A stretch of DNA of 64,000 nucleotides. Origin: Caballeronia grimmiae (lineage in GTDB: Bacteria > Pseudomonadota > Gammaproteobacteria > Burkholderiales > Burkholderiaceae). Numbering within the stretch: position 1 is the stretch's first letter; each line of letters opens with the position of its first letter. Shown here piece after piece: positions 1 through 8,087 of the stretch. The DNA lies in assembly GCF_000698555.1 (NCBI RefSeq), contig NZ_JFHE01000003.1:248001-312000 (forward strand), written 5' to 3'. Under the pieces are notes generated by a model, which was not told where the DNA came from, ran no database searches, and saw only the letters and a list, made by a program, of their open reading frames with translations. The position numbers and the translations under genes are program-made.

Positions 1-658
1 CGAGCCAGCCGGCGTTTGCCGCCGTGCTGCGGATGGTGTCGGGCAGGTCCAGCTCTTCCGCCGCGCCTTCGCGGGCAAAGCGGCGCAAGCGGCGCAGCGC
101 GACCTTGATATTACGTGTGCCGATTTCGACCTGATCGTCGTAATCGCGATACGCCCGCTCGTCCCACACTTTCACGGCCGTGCGATTCCCCGCCGATTCC
201 CCGCCGATGCGGATGCCTTCCGGGTTGTAGCCGCCATGTCCGAACGGCGACGTGCCGCCGGTGCCGATCCACTTGTTGCCGCCTTCGTGACGCTCTTTCT
301 GCTCGTCCATCAGTTCCTTGAGGCGCTCCATCAGCTTGTCGATACCGCCGAGCGCCTCGATGCGCTTCTTTTCTTCCGCCGTGAATTCGCGCTCGAGCCG
401 CTTCTTCAGCCAGTCGAGCGGAATGTCGAAGGCTTCGTCGGGCAATTGCGTCACGCCATGAAAGTACGCGCCGAACGCGCGATCGAACTTGTCGAAGTAC
501 TTCTCGTCCTTCACGAGCGTCATGCGCGCGAGGAAGTAGAACTCGTCGAGGGAAGGGGAAATGACCTGCGCTTTCAACGCTTCGAGCAGCGTCAGGTATT
601 CCTTCACCGACACGGGCAGCTTCGCGTCGCGCAGCGAGTAGAAGAAGTCGATCAGCAT
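1..658 (-). CDS. VWA-domain protein of the CoxE type, N-terminal part (cut by window edge)
   Basis: The frame opens with ATG at 658 and stays open to base 1, giving the first 219 residues; the stop lies outside the window. The product begins MLIDFFYSLRDAKLPVSVKE and is rich in charged residues, with a Gly-rich stretch (GGNKWIGTGGTSPFGHGG) near residues 127-144. This matches the N-terminal half of CoxE-like proteins whose C-terminal half carries a von Willebrand A domain; that half is not visible here. It lies 25 bases downstream of the acetyltransferase gene and in the same orientation as the MoxR ATPase, the usual partner of such VWA proteins. Role inferred from family: MoxR-assisted assembly or maturation of a protein complex; target unknown. 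Confidence 0.8.
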   Translation of the reverse strand, partial: MLIDFFYSLRDAKLPVSVKEYLTLLEALKAQVISPSLDEFYFLARMTLVKDEKYFDKFDRAFGAYFHGVTQLPDEAFDIPLDWLKKRLEREFTAEEKKRIEALGGIDKLMERLKELMDEQKERHEGGNKWIGTGGTSPFGHGGYNPEGIRIGGESAGNRTAVKVWDERAYRDYDDQVEIGTRNIKVALRRLRRFAREGAAEELDLPDTIRSTAANAGWL

Positions 659-683
659 GGCGCGCTCCCCTTGGCGACGTGAA

Positions 684-1274
684 TCAGCGGTCCAGCCGAT
701 GCTTCAGATGCGCGCGCACCGCCGGCCATTCCGATTCGATGATCGAGAACACGACCGTATCGCGATACGCGCCGTCCTTGCCGATCTGGTGATTGCGCAG
801 GATGCCGTCCTGTTTCGCGCCGAGCCGCGCGATAGCCGCGCGCGACTGGTGGTTCATGAAATGCGTGCGGAACTCGACGGCGATCGCCTTCAGTCGCTCG
901 AACGCATGGCCGAGCAACAGCAGTTTCGCTTCGGTGTTGAGCGCGGTGCGCTGCACGCGCTTCGCGTACCACGTATGCCCGATTTCCAGCCGCCGATGCG
1001 CCGCTTCGACATTGAAGTACCGCGTCGAGCCGACGACATCGCCGCTCTTCGGATCGATGACCGCGAACGGATGCGCGCCGAGCCGCTCGCGCATGTCGAT
1101 GGCCGCGTCGATGTAGGCGCGCGCCGTATCGGGCGAGGGCACGCTCGTGTACCAGAGCTTCCACAATTCGCCATCGGCGGCTGCGCTTGCCAGCGCCGCT
1201 TCGTGCTCGGCGGTCAGCGGCACCAGCTTGACGTGCTCGCCTTCGAGCGTGACGGGTTCGATCCAGCGGCTCAT
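684..1274 (-). CDS. GNAT family N-acetyltransferase (RimJ/RimL-like)
   Basis: A 196-residue protein starting MSRWIEPVTLEGEHVKLVPL, the typical opening of RimJ/RimL-type acetyltransferases (Acetyltransf_3). The core shows the beta4 segment HPFAVIDPKSGDVVGSTRYF, then EIGHTWYAKRVQRTALNTEAK, where the acetyl-CoA pyrophosphate loop is expected, and VEFRTHFMNHQSRAAIARLG near the C-terminus. Family knowledge predicts acetyl transfer from acetyl-CoA to an amine; the substrate cannot be read from sequence. It sits between the MoxR and VWA genes with gaps of only 33 and 25 bases, so the three are probably co-transcribed, which is an unusual insertion into a MoxR/VWA pair. Confidence 0.85.
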   Translation of the reverse strand: MSRWIEPVTLEGEHVKLVPLTAEHEAALASAAADGELWKLWYTSVPSPDTARAYIDAAIDMRERLGAHPFAVIDPKSGDVVGSTRYFNVEAAHRRLEIGHTWYAKRVQRTALNTEAKLLLLGHAFERLKAIAVEFRTHFMNHQSRAAIARLGAKQDGILRNHQIGKDGAYRDTVVFSIIESEWPAVRAHLKHRLDR

Positions 1275-1307
1275 GCTTCGCGGTTCCTTTTGGTGGTCGA
1301 TGAACGA

Positions 1308-2150
<843 letters not shown>

Positions 2151-2571
2151 GACGAAGATCCGGTGAGGAAAAAAATCCCAGTATAAGTCAGAAGCCCTTT
2201 CCCGATGGACGGCTCACGGCTATCGTTGCAGCCTCGTTCGGAACGATGCACACGGCTTGCTGACGCTTGGTCAGGTAGGCGAAGAACAGATCGGGAAGAG
2301 GCGAATTGTCGCAGGCGCGGCGTGCGTCTTTCAGCCGTTTCCCATTGCCATCGCGGCTTTGCGACTGTCTCCGATAATGGACGGTGCCGAGGTCGCGCGG
2401 TACAATTAGCCCGATTTTTTTGGCCTGCGCGGCCAGCCCGCGGCCATCGGACACGGTCGGACCTCGTCGGACACACGATCGGCCGCTCAAGAAACAGCGT
2501 GGAAGGCAGTGCGCTCGGCGCGGGCCGCGCCTTCGGAGCGCCGGATTTCCCCTCATGCTAGGTTAGAAGCT
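2151..2571. other. 421-base gap between divergent MoxR and cytochrome genes
   Basis: No convincing gene. Open frames crossing it are short, Arg/Pro/Ser-rich and lack a ribosome site. It holds a plausible plus-strand promoter at 2378-2406 for the cytochrome pair and a GC-rich inverted stretch just after it (GGCC/GGCC around 2421-2444). The minus-strand promoter of the MoxR unit must also be here but is not obvious. Confidence 0.6.
2378..2406 (+). promoter_or_regulatory. Candidate sigma70 promoter of the cytochrome pair
   Basis: The -35-like TGGACG (2378-2383) and -10 TACAAT (2401-2406) are separated by exactly 17 bases. Four of six -35 bases and five of six -10 bases match the sigma70 consensus. 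The leader to the first cytochrome start would be about 160 bases. Confidence 0.5.
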
Positions 2572-2937
2572 ATGAACAATTTCGTCGGCAAATGTGCCGT
2601 GATTGCAGCGCTGTCGGGTCTTGCCGGCTTCGCGACCCAGGCGTCGGCGGACGTCGTGGGCAACGCAAAGGCCGCGCAGGGCAAGGTGGCGATGTGCATC
2701 GGCTGCCACGGCATTCCCGGCTATCGCACGGCATACCCCGAGACCTACGAAGTGCCGATGCTCGGCGGCCAGAACGCGCAGTACATCGCCAACGCGCTGC
2801 ACGCGTACAAGAAGGGCGACCGCCATTTCGACACGATGCGCGCCATCGCGGTGACGCTGTCGGATCAGGATATCGCCGATATCGCCGCGTACTACGCCGC
2901 GCAAACGCCCGAATCGAAAAACAATCCCGACAAGTGA
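2572..2937 (+). CDS. Monohaem c-type cytochrome, periplasmic
   Basis: A 121-residue protein with a Sec signal peptide (hydrophobic segment to about residue 26, with ATQASA-D at the cleavage region) and one haem c motif CIGCH near residues 43-47. The distal Met ligand is probably in YEVPMLGGQ. A class I cytochrome fold is expected, carrying electrons in the periplasm, likely for a terminal oxidase or a dehydrogenase. The ATG at 2572 was chosen because the signal peptide begins there; an upstream in-frame ATG at 2509 would add an Arg-rich tail without family support. It is the first of two tandem cytochrome genes and shares a candidate promoter at 2378-2406. Confidence 0.88.
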   Translation: MNNFVGKCAVIAALSGLAGFATQASADVVGNAKAAQGKVAMCIGCHGIPGYRTAYPETYEVPMLGGQNAQYIANALHAYKKGDRHFDTMRAIAVTLSDQDIADIAAYYAAQTPESKNNPDK

Positions 2938-3049
2938 TCCTCGTTACACGGATACGCGGCTCGAAGCGCATCCGGCAACGCGGGGCAGCGACTACATTGC
3001 ATCGGGCAGGGTCATGCGTTCAAGCGGAACCCGGCCGACAGGAGAATTC

Positions 3050-3430
3050 ATGAAGCCCTCTCAGGCACTTCAATCCAGCTTCAAGGCAGCATGCGCGGCG
3101 GCGGCGTTCATCGGCATGGCGGCGCTGAACACGGCGCACGCAGCCGACGCCGGCAACGGCAAGGCGCTCTCCGACAGCCACAACTGCGCGGCCTGTCACG
3201 GCCCGAATCTGAACAAGCCGGTGAGCGGCGAGTATCCGAAGCTCGCGGGTCAGCACGCGAGCTACATCTACTGGGCGCTGCGCCAGTATCAGATGGGCAA
3301 CGGCAACCCGAACTTCGGCCGAAACAACGCGATCATGTCGGCGCAGGTCCAGAACCTGTCGCAGAGCGATCTGAAAGACCTCGCGGCTTATATCGAATCG
3401 CTCGATGGCAGCCTCGTGCTGAAGAAGTAA
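3050..3430 (+). CDS. Monohaem c-type cytochrome, periplasmic (second of tandem pair)
   Basis: A 126-residue protein with a signal peptide ending near AAFIGMAALNTAHA-A and one haem c motif CAACH near residues 46-50. GEYPKLAGQHASYIYWALRQ follows, a segment seen in cytochrome c4/c553-type domains. The start at 3050 is supported by AGGAG about five bases upstream. It shares the GQ(N/H)A..YI...L..Y signature with the preceding cytochrome, suggesting an old tandem duplication. A strong intrinsic terminator follows within 30 bases, so the two cytochromes probably form a complete transcription unit. Confidence 0.9.
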   Translation: MKPSQALQSSFKAACAAAAFIGMAALNTAHAADAGNGKALSDSHNCAACHGPNLNKPVSGEYPKLAGQHASYIYWALRQYQMGNGNPNFGRNNAIMSAQVQNLSQSDLKDLAAYIESLDGSLVLKK

Positions 3431-3456
3431 GCGCGGTCCGGTTGCACGCAGAGACG

Positions 3457-3484
3457 AAACACCCCGCATCGAGCGGGGTGTTTT
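3457..3484 (+). terminator. Rho-independent terminator after the cytochrome pair
   Basis: Inverted repeat AAACACCCCGC / GCGGGGTGTTT with a five-base loop (ATCGA), followed by a short T run. The A-rich left arm lets it also serve the convergent minus-strand DUF1841 gene that ends at 3500. Confidence 0.85.
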
Positions 3485-3499
3485 CATTTGGAGCGATGC

Positions 3500-3931
3500 T
3501 TAGTCTTTCGAAGCACGGCGTTCGATGAGCGCGAGATAGGCATCGGTATCCGGCGGCGTGTTGCTGCGTTGCGCTTCCCAGATCACTTGTCCGAGACATT
3601 CCATGATCGCGTGCTGGGCATCGTGCGCCGAGCCGAGCCGCGCGGCCAGCCTGTCGTGCGCGCGGCGGATGCCGGGCGGCTGATCGATCGACAACTGCTC
3701 GCTGATGGCGAGATGCATCGACAGATGCAGGAAGGGATTCGTGCGGCCGGCGTCGGGCGAGTAGTCGGCCTGGCGGGCGTCGGGATCGGCGAGTTCGGTC
3801 TGATATTCGGGGTGCTCGCGAATCCAGTCGGCGGCCATGCTTTCGAGCGGCGTCAGAATCTCGCCGGCGCGCTCCTTACGCCACGTTTCGGTGAAGAACT
3901 GGCGGACTTCGTCGCGGCTAGGGTTGAACAT
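3500..3931 (-). CDS. DUF1841 family protein
   Basis: A 143-residue protein beginning MFNPSRDEVRQFF, the hallmark opening of DUF1841; an in-frame ATG eight codons upstream (3955) is possible but less likely. Conserved features include NPFLHLSMHLAISEQLSIDQP in the middle and HDAQHAIMECLGQVIWEAQR towards the end, both His-rich and characteristic of the family. No function is established. It lies 52 bases downstream of nth in the same orientation, so it may belong to the rsxB-nth transcription unit. Confidence 0.88.
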   Translation of the reverse strand: MFNPSRDEVRQFFTETWRKERAGEILTPLESMAADWIREHPEYQTELADPDARQADYSPDAGRTNPFLHLSMHLAISEQLSIDQPPGIRRAHDRLAARLGSAHDAQHAIMECLGQVIWEAQRSNTPPDTDAYLALIERRASKD

Positions 3932-3983
3932 AAGCGATTGATTCCATTGCGGCATTCAAGCCGGTATTGTAGCGGGCCGCCGC

Positions 3984-4628
3984 TTATTCGACCGGCGCGG
4001 GCGTCTTCGGACGATACTCGCAAAGCGGCTCGATCGCGCAATGCCAGCACTCGGGCACGCGTGCCTTGCAGATGTATCGGCCATGCAGGATCAGCCAGTG
4101 ATGTGCGTCCTGGAGGAACTCCTCCGGCACGTTCTTTTCAAGCGCCGTTTCCACTGCGCGTACGTCCTTGCCGGGCGCGAGCCCCGTGCGATTCGCGACG
4201 CGGAAGATATGCGTATCGACGGCGATGGTCGGTTGACCGAACGCAACGTTCAGCACGACATTCGCCGTCTTTCTTCCGACGCCGGGCAGCGCTTCGAGCG
4301 CCTCGCGATTGTCGGGCACTTCGCCGCCGTACTGGTCGACGAGCATGCGGCACGCGGCGATCACGTTCTTCGCCTTCGTGCGATAGAGCCCGATCGTGCG
4401 GATATATTCCGTCACGCCTGCTTCGCCGAGCGCGAGGATGGCCTCGGGCGTGTTCGCGACCGGAAACATCTTGCGCATCGCCTTGTTGACGGAGACATCG
4501 GTGGCTTGCGCCGACAGCATCACGGCGATCAGCAGTTCGAACGGAGTCGTGTACTCCAGCTCGGTCTTCGGATGCGGATCGAGGCTTTGCAGCGTTTCGA
4601 AGATGGCGCGTCGCTTCTTGGCGTTCAT
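3984..4628 (-). CDS. nth: Endonuclease III (DNA glycosylase / AP lyase)
   Basis: A 214-residue enzyme that removes oxidised pyrimidines and cleaves the resulting abasic site in base-excision repair. The helix-hairpin-helix [17 protein letters not shown] holds the catalytic Lys at residue 120, and the catalytic Asp is at residue 138 (IAVDTH), identical to E. coli numbering. The C-terminal [4Fe-4S] motif C-x6-C-x2-C-x5-C is intact ([17 protein letters not shown]). Its ATG overlaps the end of rsxB by four bases (4625-4628), so translation is coupled to the upstream ferredoxin gene. Confidence 0.97.
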   Translation of the reverse strand: MNAKKRRAIFETLQSLDPHPKTELEYTTPFELLIAVMLSAQATDVSVNKAMRKMFPVANTPEAILALGEAGVTEYIRTIGLYRTKAKNVIAACRMLVDQYGGEVPDNREALEALPGVGRKTANVVLNVAFGQPTIAVDTHIFRVANRTGLAPGKDVRAVETALEKNVPEEFLQDAHHWLILHGRYICKARVPECWHCAIEPLCEYRPKTPAPVE

Positions 4629-5455
4629 CGGGGTTTGTTCGTGTCGCTCGATGCGTTGCCGGGGTCGCTCACGCCCAGGCGGCGACGGCGTTCTTCCGCT
4701 GCGTCGATCTGCGCCTGCACGGCCGCGCTCACGTGCTCGGTGTTCTTCGGGCCGGCGCCGAGCTTCGCCAATTCTTCTTTCTTCTTGCGGGCGCGCTCCA
4801 TCGCGGCCTGGATGATCGCGCGTTTTTTGGCTTCGGCGTCGTCGTTCGATGCGGTGGCTTGCGTGACTTCCGTGGCTTCGGGCGCCGTCTGCGCCGAGCG
4901 CGACGCCTGCCGCGCCGACGCCCGCGCTTCCGCTTCGACGCGTTCACGTTCGATGCGCGCGATGCGCCGGTCGTGCCGCGTGCGGGCCGCATCGGCCTGT
5001 TCCTGAGTCCACGCGTCCCAGCCGGTGGCGTCGCCGGTGACGGGAATCATCGCAATGCAATCGACCGGGCAGGGCGGCACGCACAGATCGCAACCCGTGC
5101 ACAGTTCCGCGATGACCGTATGCATCTGCTTGGCCGCGCCCGCGATGGCATCGACGGGACACGCCTGCATGCACAGCGTGCAGCCGATGCAGATGTTCTC
5201 GTCGATGACGGCGAGCGGCCGCGGGCGCTCCACGCCATGCGTGGTGTCGAGCGGAATCACCGGCTTGCCGAGCAATGCGGCAAGGCGTGCGGCGCCTTCT
5301 TGACCGCCCGGCGGGCACTGGTTATAGCTCGCCTCGCCGGCGGCGATGGCATCGGCGTAAGGCCGGCAGGCCGGATAGCCGCACTTGGTGCATTGCGTCT
5401 GCGGCAGCAGGTCTTCGATGCGCTCTGCGAGCGTCTTGGAATGGATGGCGGTCAC
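4625..5455 (-). CDS. rsxB: RsxB-like iron-sulfur protein without membrane anchor
   Basis: A 276-residue protein. Residues about 22-47 carry the RnfB four-Cys cluster motif (CTKCGYPAC...CPPGG), followed by two ferredoxin-type [4Fe-4S] motifs ([12 protein letters not shown] and [12 protein letters not shown]). The N-terminal hydrophobic anchor of true RnfB/RsxB is absent: the protein begins [19 protein letters not shown], so it should be soluble. A roughly 110-residue charged Ala/Glu/Arg/Lys-rich tail, with two likely helical stretches, extends beyond the usual end. No other rsx/rnf subunit gene is present nearby. Databases usually name it RsxB. Its partner here may be endonuclease III or another [4Fe-4S] protein; that is inference. 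Confidence 0.88.
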   Translation of the reverse strand: MTAIHSKTLAERIEDLLPQTQCTKCGYPACRPYADAIAAGEASYNQCPPGGQEGAARLAALLGKPVIPLDTTHGVERPRPLAVIDENICIGCTLCMQACPVDAIAGAAKQMHTVIAELCTGCDLCVPPCPVDCIAMIPVTGDATGWDAWTQEQADAARTRHDRRIARIERERVEAEARASARQASRSAQTAPEATEVTQATASNDDAEAKKRAIIQAAMERARKKKEELAKLGAGPKNTEHVSAAVQAQIDAAEERRRRLGVSDPGNASSDTNKPR

Positions 5456-5783
5456 GTGGGGTTGCGCGATGGCGAATTAAGCAGAGGACTCGAGGCAAAA
5501 ACACATGCGAGCGACGGCGCCTGTTTGGGAAGCATTTCCGGCGGCATCGGCGCGCAGGGTTTAATGCTTCAGACGTCATTATCGCCGAAGTCCGCAACCG
5601 TCTGCGCAGGTGGCCCTTCATCCCAATTGCCAATGCCGTTGTGATGTGCGCATAATCGAACCGCTTTATCGTTTGACCGCAGGACGGTGTTCCCCAATAA
5701 CTTGGCGCGCCCGTTCACGTCATGTACCCAATGCGGGCCGCGTGACGCATATCCGGACAACGCGGCTCCCGACTCATGCCACC
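5456..5783. other. 328-base gap between divergent rsxB and TetR genes
   Basis: No supported gene; a 63-codon minus-strand frame at 5569-5760 has no family resemblance. It contains a good plus-strand promoter candidate at 5627-5656. The stretch from 5620 to 5700 is less GC-rich than the flanking genes. Confidence 0.6.
5627..5656 (+). promoter_or_regulatory. Candidate sigma70 promoter of the TetR gene
   Basis: TTGCCA (5627-5632) and CATAAT (5651-5656) are separated by 18 bases, each a good match to -35 and -10. The leader to the ATG at 5784 would be about 120 bases. Confidence 0.5.
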
Positions 5784-6416
5784 ATGAATCAGCCGAAAAT
5801 CAAAAGAGATCCTGAAGGAACCCGCCGCCGTATCCTGCTTGCCGCTGCGGAGGAGTTTGCAGCGGGCGGCCTGTTTGGCGCGCGTGTGGATCAAATCGCC
5901 CGGCGGGCGGAGACCAATGAGCGCATGCTGTATTACTACTTCGGTAGCAAGGAGCAGCTATTCACAGCCGTGCTGGAGCATGCGTTCAGCGCGCTGGTCG
6001 AGGCGGAGCGATCGCTCGATCTCGAAGGCGTCGCGCCCATCGAGGCAATGACGCGGCTCGCGCATTTTGTTTGGGATTACTATCGCGATCACCCCGAACT
6101 GCTGCGTCTGGTCAACAATGAAAACTTGCACGAAGCGAGATATATCAAGGCATCGAATCGGACGCGCGAGCTGATTTCGCCTGTCGTCGAAACGCTCACG
6201 AACATTCTCGAACGTGGGCAAAAAGCCGGACTGTTTCGCACCGATGTGGATCCGCTGAAGTTCTATATCACGCTGTCGGGGCTTGGGTATTACATCGTGT
6301 CGAATCGTTTCACCCTGGAGGCGACCTTCGGCCTGGATTTCAGCGAGGCCACGCAGCGCGAACAGATGGTGAAAATGAATACGGAATTGCTGCTTGCCTA
6401 TTTGACGCGTCGCTGA
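5784..6416 (+). CDS. TetR/AcrR family transcriptional regulator
   Basis: A 210-residue regulator. The N-terminal helix-turn-helix is clear at residues about 14-60 (RRRILLAAAEEFAAGG, VDQIARRAETNERMLYYYF, SKEQLF). The C-terminal ligand domain has the DYYRDHPELLRLVNNEN and RTRELISPVVE segments seen in TetR proteins with the NicS/PsrA-like C-terminal fold. The start at 5784 places the HTH at the usual distance from the N-terminus. It has no co-directional neighbour, so the target may be itself or a distant locus. A strong bidirectional terminator separates it from phaZ. Confidence 0.92.
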   Translation: MNQPKIKRDPEGTRRRILLAAAEEFAAGGLFGARVDQIARRAETNERMLYYYFGSKEQLFTAVLEHAFSALVEAERSLDLEGVAPIEAMTRLAHFVWDYYRDHPELLRLVNNENLHEARYIKASNRTRELISPVVETLTNILERGQKAGLFRTDVDPLKFYITLSGLGYYIVSNRFTLEATFGLDFSEATQREQMVKMNTELLLAYLTRR

Positions 6417-6439
6417 AACGCTGCGCCGGAGGGCAGAAA

Positions 6440-6473
6440 AAAACGTCGCGCCTTACAAAAGGCGCGACGTTTT
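6440..6473. terminator. Bidirectional Rho-independent terminator (TetR / phaZ)
   Basis: Perfect 13-base inverted repeat AAAACGTCGCGCC / GGCGCGACGTTTT with an eight-base loop. A-tract and T-tract flanks make it functional for both the TetR gene on the plus strand and phaZ on the minus strand. Confidence 0.9.
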
Positions 6474-6508
6474 CATTTGAAGAAATGGAATCGGTACCTA
6501 AACCGAAA

Positions 6509-7780
6509 TCACGCAGGAACCGCTTCGGTCTTCGGCGATTTGTCGTGTTCGAGAATGAACTCGCGCAATTGCGGATACACCATCGTGCGCCAGCGCCGGC
6601 CCGAGAAAATGCCGTAGTGGCCGGCCTTTTCCGCCGTGAAATGACGCTGATTCTTTTGCGGAATGCCTGTGCACAGGTCGTGCGCGGCGCGCGTCTGGCC
6701 GCTGCCGGAGATGTCGTCGAGTTCGCCTTCGATCGTGAAAAGCGCCGTGTTCGTGATGTCCTGCGGGCGCACCGGCTCGCCGTTGACTTCCCACGTGCCT
6801 TCGGCCAGACGGAATTCCTGGAACACGACGCGAATCGTCTCCAGGTAATACTCGGCGGCCATGTCGAGCACGGCGTTGTATTCGTCGTAGAACTGGCGAT
6901 GCTGTTCGGCGTCGTCATCGTCGCCGCGCAGCAGGTTTTGATAGAAGTCCCAATGCGCGGTCAGATGGCGCTCGGGATTCATCGCGACGAAGCCCGCATG
7001 CTGCAGAAAGCCGGGATACACCTTGCGGCCCACGCCCGGATAGTTCGCCGGCACCGTGTAGATGACGTTGTTCTCGAACCATTCGTAGGAGTGCTCGCTC
7101 GCGAGCGAGTTGACCGATGTCGGGCTGCGGCGCGCGTCGATCGGGCCGCCCATCATGGTCATCGTGCGGGGCGTGGCTTCGCCGCGGCTCGCCATCAGCG
7201 AGATCGCGGCGAGCACCGGCACGGTCGGCTGACACACGGAAATGACGTGCAGGTCCTTCGCGCCGATGTGGCGGATGAACTCCTGAATATATTCGACGTA
7301 ATCGTCCAGATGGAACCCGCCGTTCTCGATCGGCACCATGCGTGCGTCGAGCCAGTCGGTGATGTACACCTTGTGGTCCTGCAACAGTGTGCGCACGGTA
7401 TCGCGCAGCAGCGTCGAGTGATGGCCGGACAGCGGCGCGCACACGAGCACGATCGGCTCGTCCTTCAGCTTGGTGACGGTCGCGCTGTCGTCGGCGAAGC
7501 GCTTGAAGCGCAACAGCCGGCAGAACGGCTTCTCGACGACCGTCTGCTCGACGATCGGAATGTTATGACCGTCCTTGACGATCTGATGGATGCCGAATTC
7601 GGGTTTCTCGTAGTCCTTGCCGAGCCGGTAGAGCAGTTCATAGCCGGCGGCGAAGCGCGTGGAGCCGGGAACGTAGGCGAGGGGGCTGGCCGGATTCACG
7701 AACGACTTCGACGCGGCCTGGGCCCATGCGGTGAGGGGAGACAGCATGGCCCGCTGAAATTCGTGGATTTGGTAAAGCAT
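6509..7780 (-). CDS. phaZ: Intracellular poly(3-hydroxybutyrate) depolymerase
   Basis: A 423-residue enzyme of the intracellular PHB depolymerase family (TIGR01849 type). It hydrolyses stored PHB granules to release hydroxybutyrate oligomers. The nucleophile is the Cys in SVCQPTVPVLA at residue 183, the same position reported for the Ralstonia enzyme; this family uses Cys instead of the Ser of extracellular depolymerases. Other family segments are LVCAPLSGHHSTLLRDTV near 112-129 and GGFHLDDYVEYI near 154-165. No signal peptide is seen, as expected for a granule-bound cytoplasmic enzyme. It is monocistronic, ending at a bidirectional terminator and with its promoter in the 7781-8087 gap. Confidence 0.95.
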   Translation of the reverse strand: MLYQIHEFQRAMLSPLTAWAQAASKSFVNPASPLAYVPGSTRFAAGYELLYRLGKDYEKPEFGIHQIVKDGHNIPIVEQTVVEKPFCRLLRFKRFADDSATVTKLKDEPIVLVCAPLSGHHSTLLRDTVRTLLQDHKVYITDWLDARMVPIENGGFHLDDYVEYIQEFIRHIGAKDLHVISVCQPTVPVLAAISLMASRGEATPRTMTMMGGPIDARRSPTSVNSLASEHSYEWFENNVIYTVPANYPGVGRKVYPGFLQHAGFVAMNPERHLTAHWDFYQNLLRGDDDDAEQHRQFYDEYNAVLDMAAEYYLETIRVVFQEFRLAEGTWEVNGEPVRPQDITNTALFTIEGELDDISGSGQTRAAHDLCTGIPQKNQRHFTAEKAGHYGIFSGRRWRTMVYPQLREFILEHDKSPKTEAVPA

Positions 7781-8087
7781 TTTCGCCCCAATGACTTCGG
7801 TACGTACCGGTCTGCCCGCCGAACCCGTTTGCTGCTTTCGGACTCGACGGCGATCAAAAAATCCTCGCGGCGCGGCGGCTTTCCCGCGCTGCCAGGTGCA
7901 AAGGTGCTGCCGCCATACGGCTAGACTGGCGGAAAGATCAACGAAAAGAAAGATTTTCCGCCCATTAACCTGTCAGTACAACCATACGGTAGAAATTGCA
8001 AGCTTTCTCGCAACACATTGTTGCATTGCATCAATTTTAACGGCGGTATGGCCTTCCGCCAATGAAAACAATCGCTTGCATCGATTC
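7781..8087. other. 307-base gap upstream of phaZ with TGC/GCA-rich patch
   Basis: No gene. It holds the phaZ promoter region. Bases 7996-8033 are AT-rich for this genome and full of TTGC/GCAA words: TTGC...GCAA at 7996-8013 and TGCATTGCA at 8022-8030. A weak GGCGG/CCGCC hairpin at 8042-8060 could end the minus-strand glucoamylase transcript. Confidence 0.5.

Noticed and set aside
2188..2556. Overlapping short frames in the MoxR-cytochrome gap
   Set aside because: Low-complexity Arg/Ser/Pro content, no ribosome sites and overlap with the candidate cytochrome promoter.
5569..5760. A 63-codon minus-strand frame between rsxB and the TetR gene
   Set aside because: No family resemblance, and it covers the likely TetR promoter.
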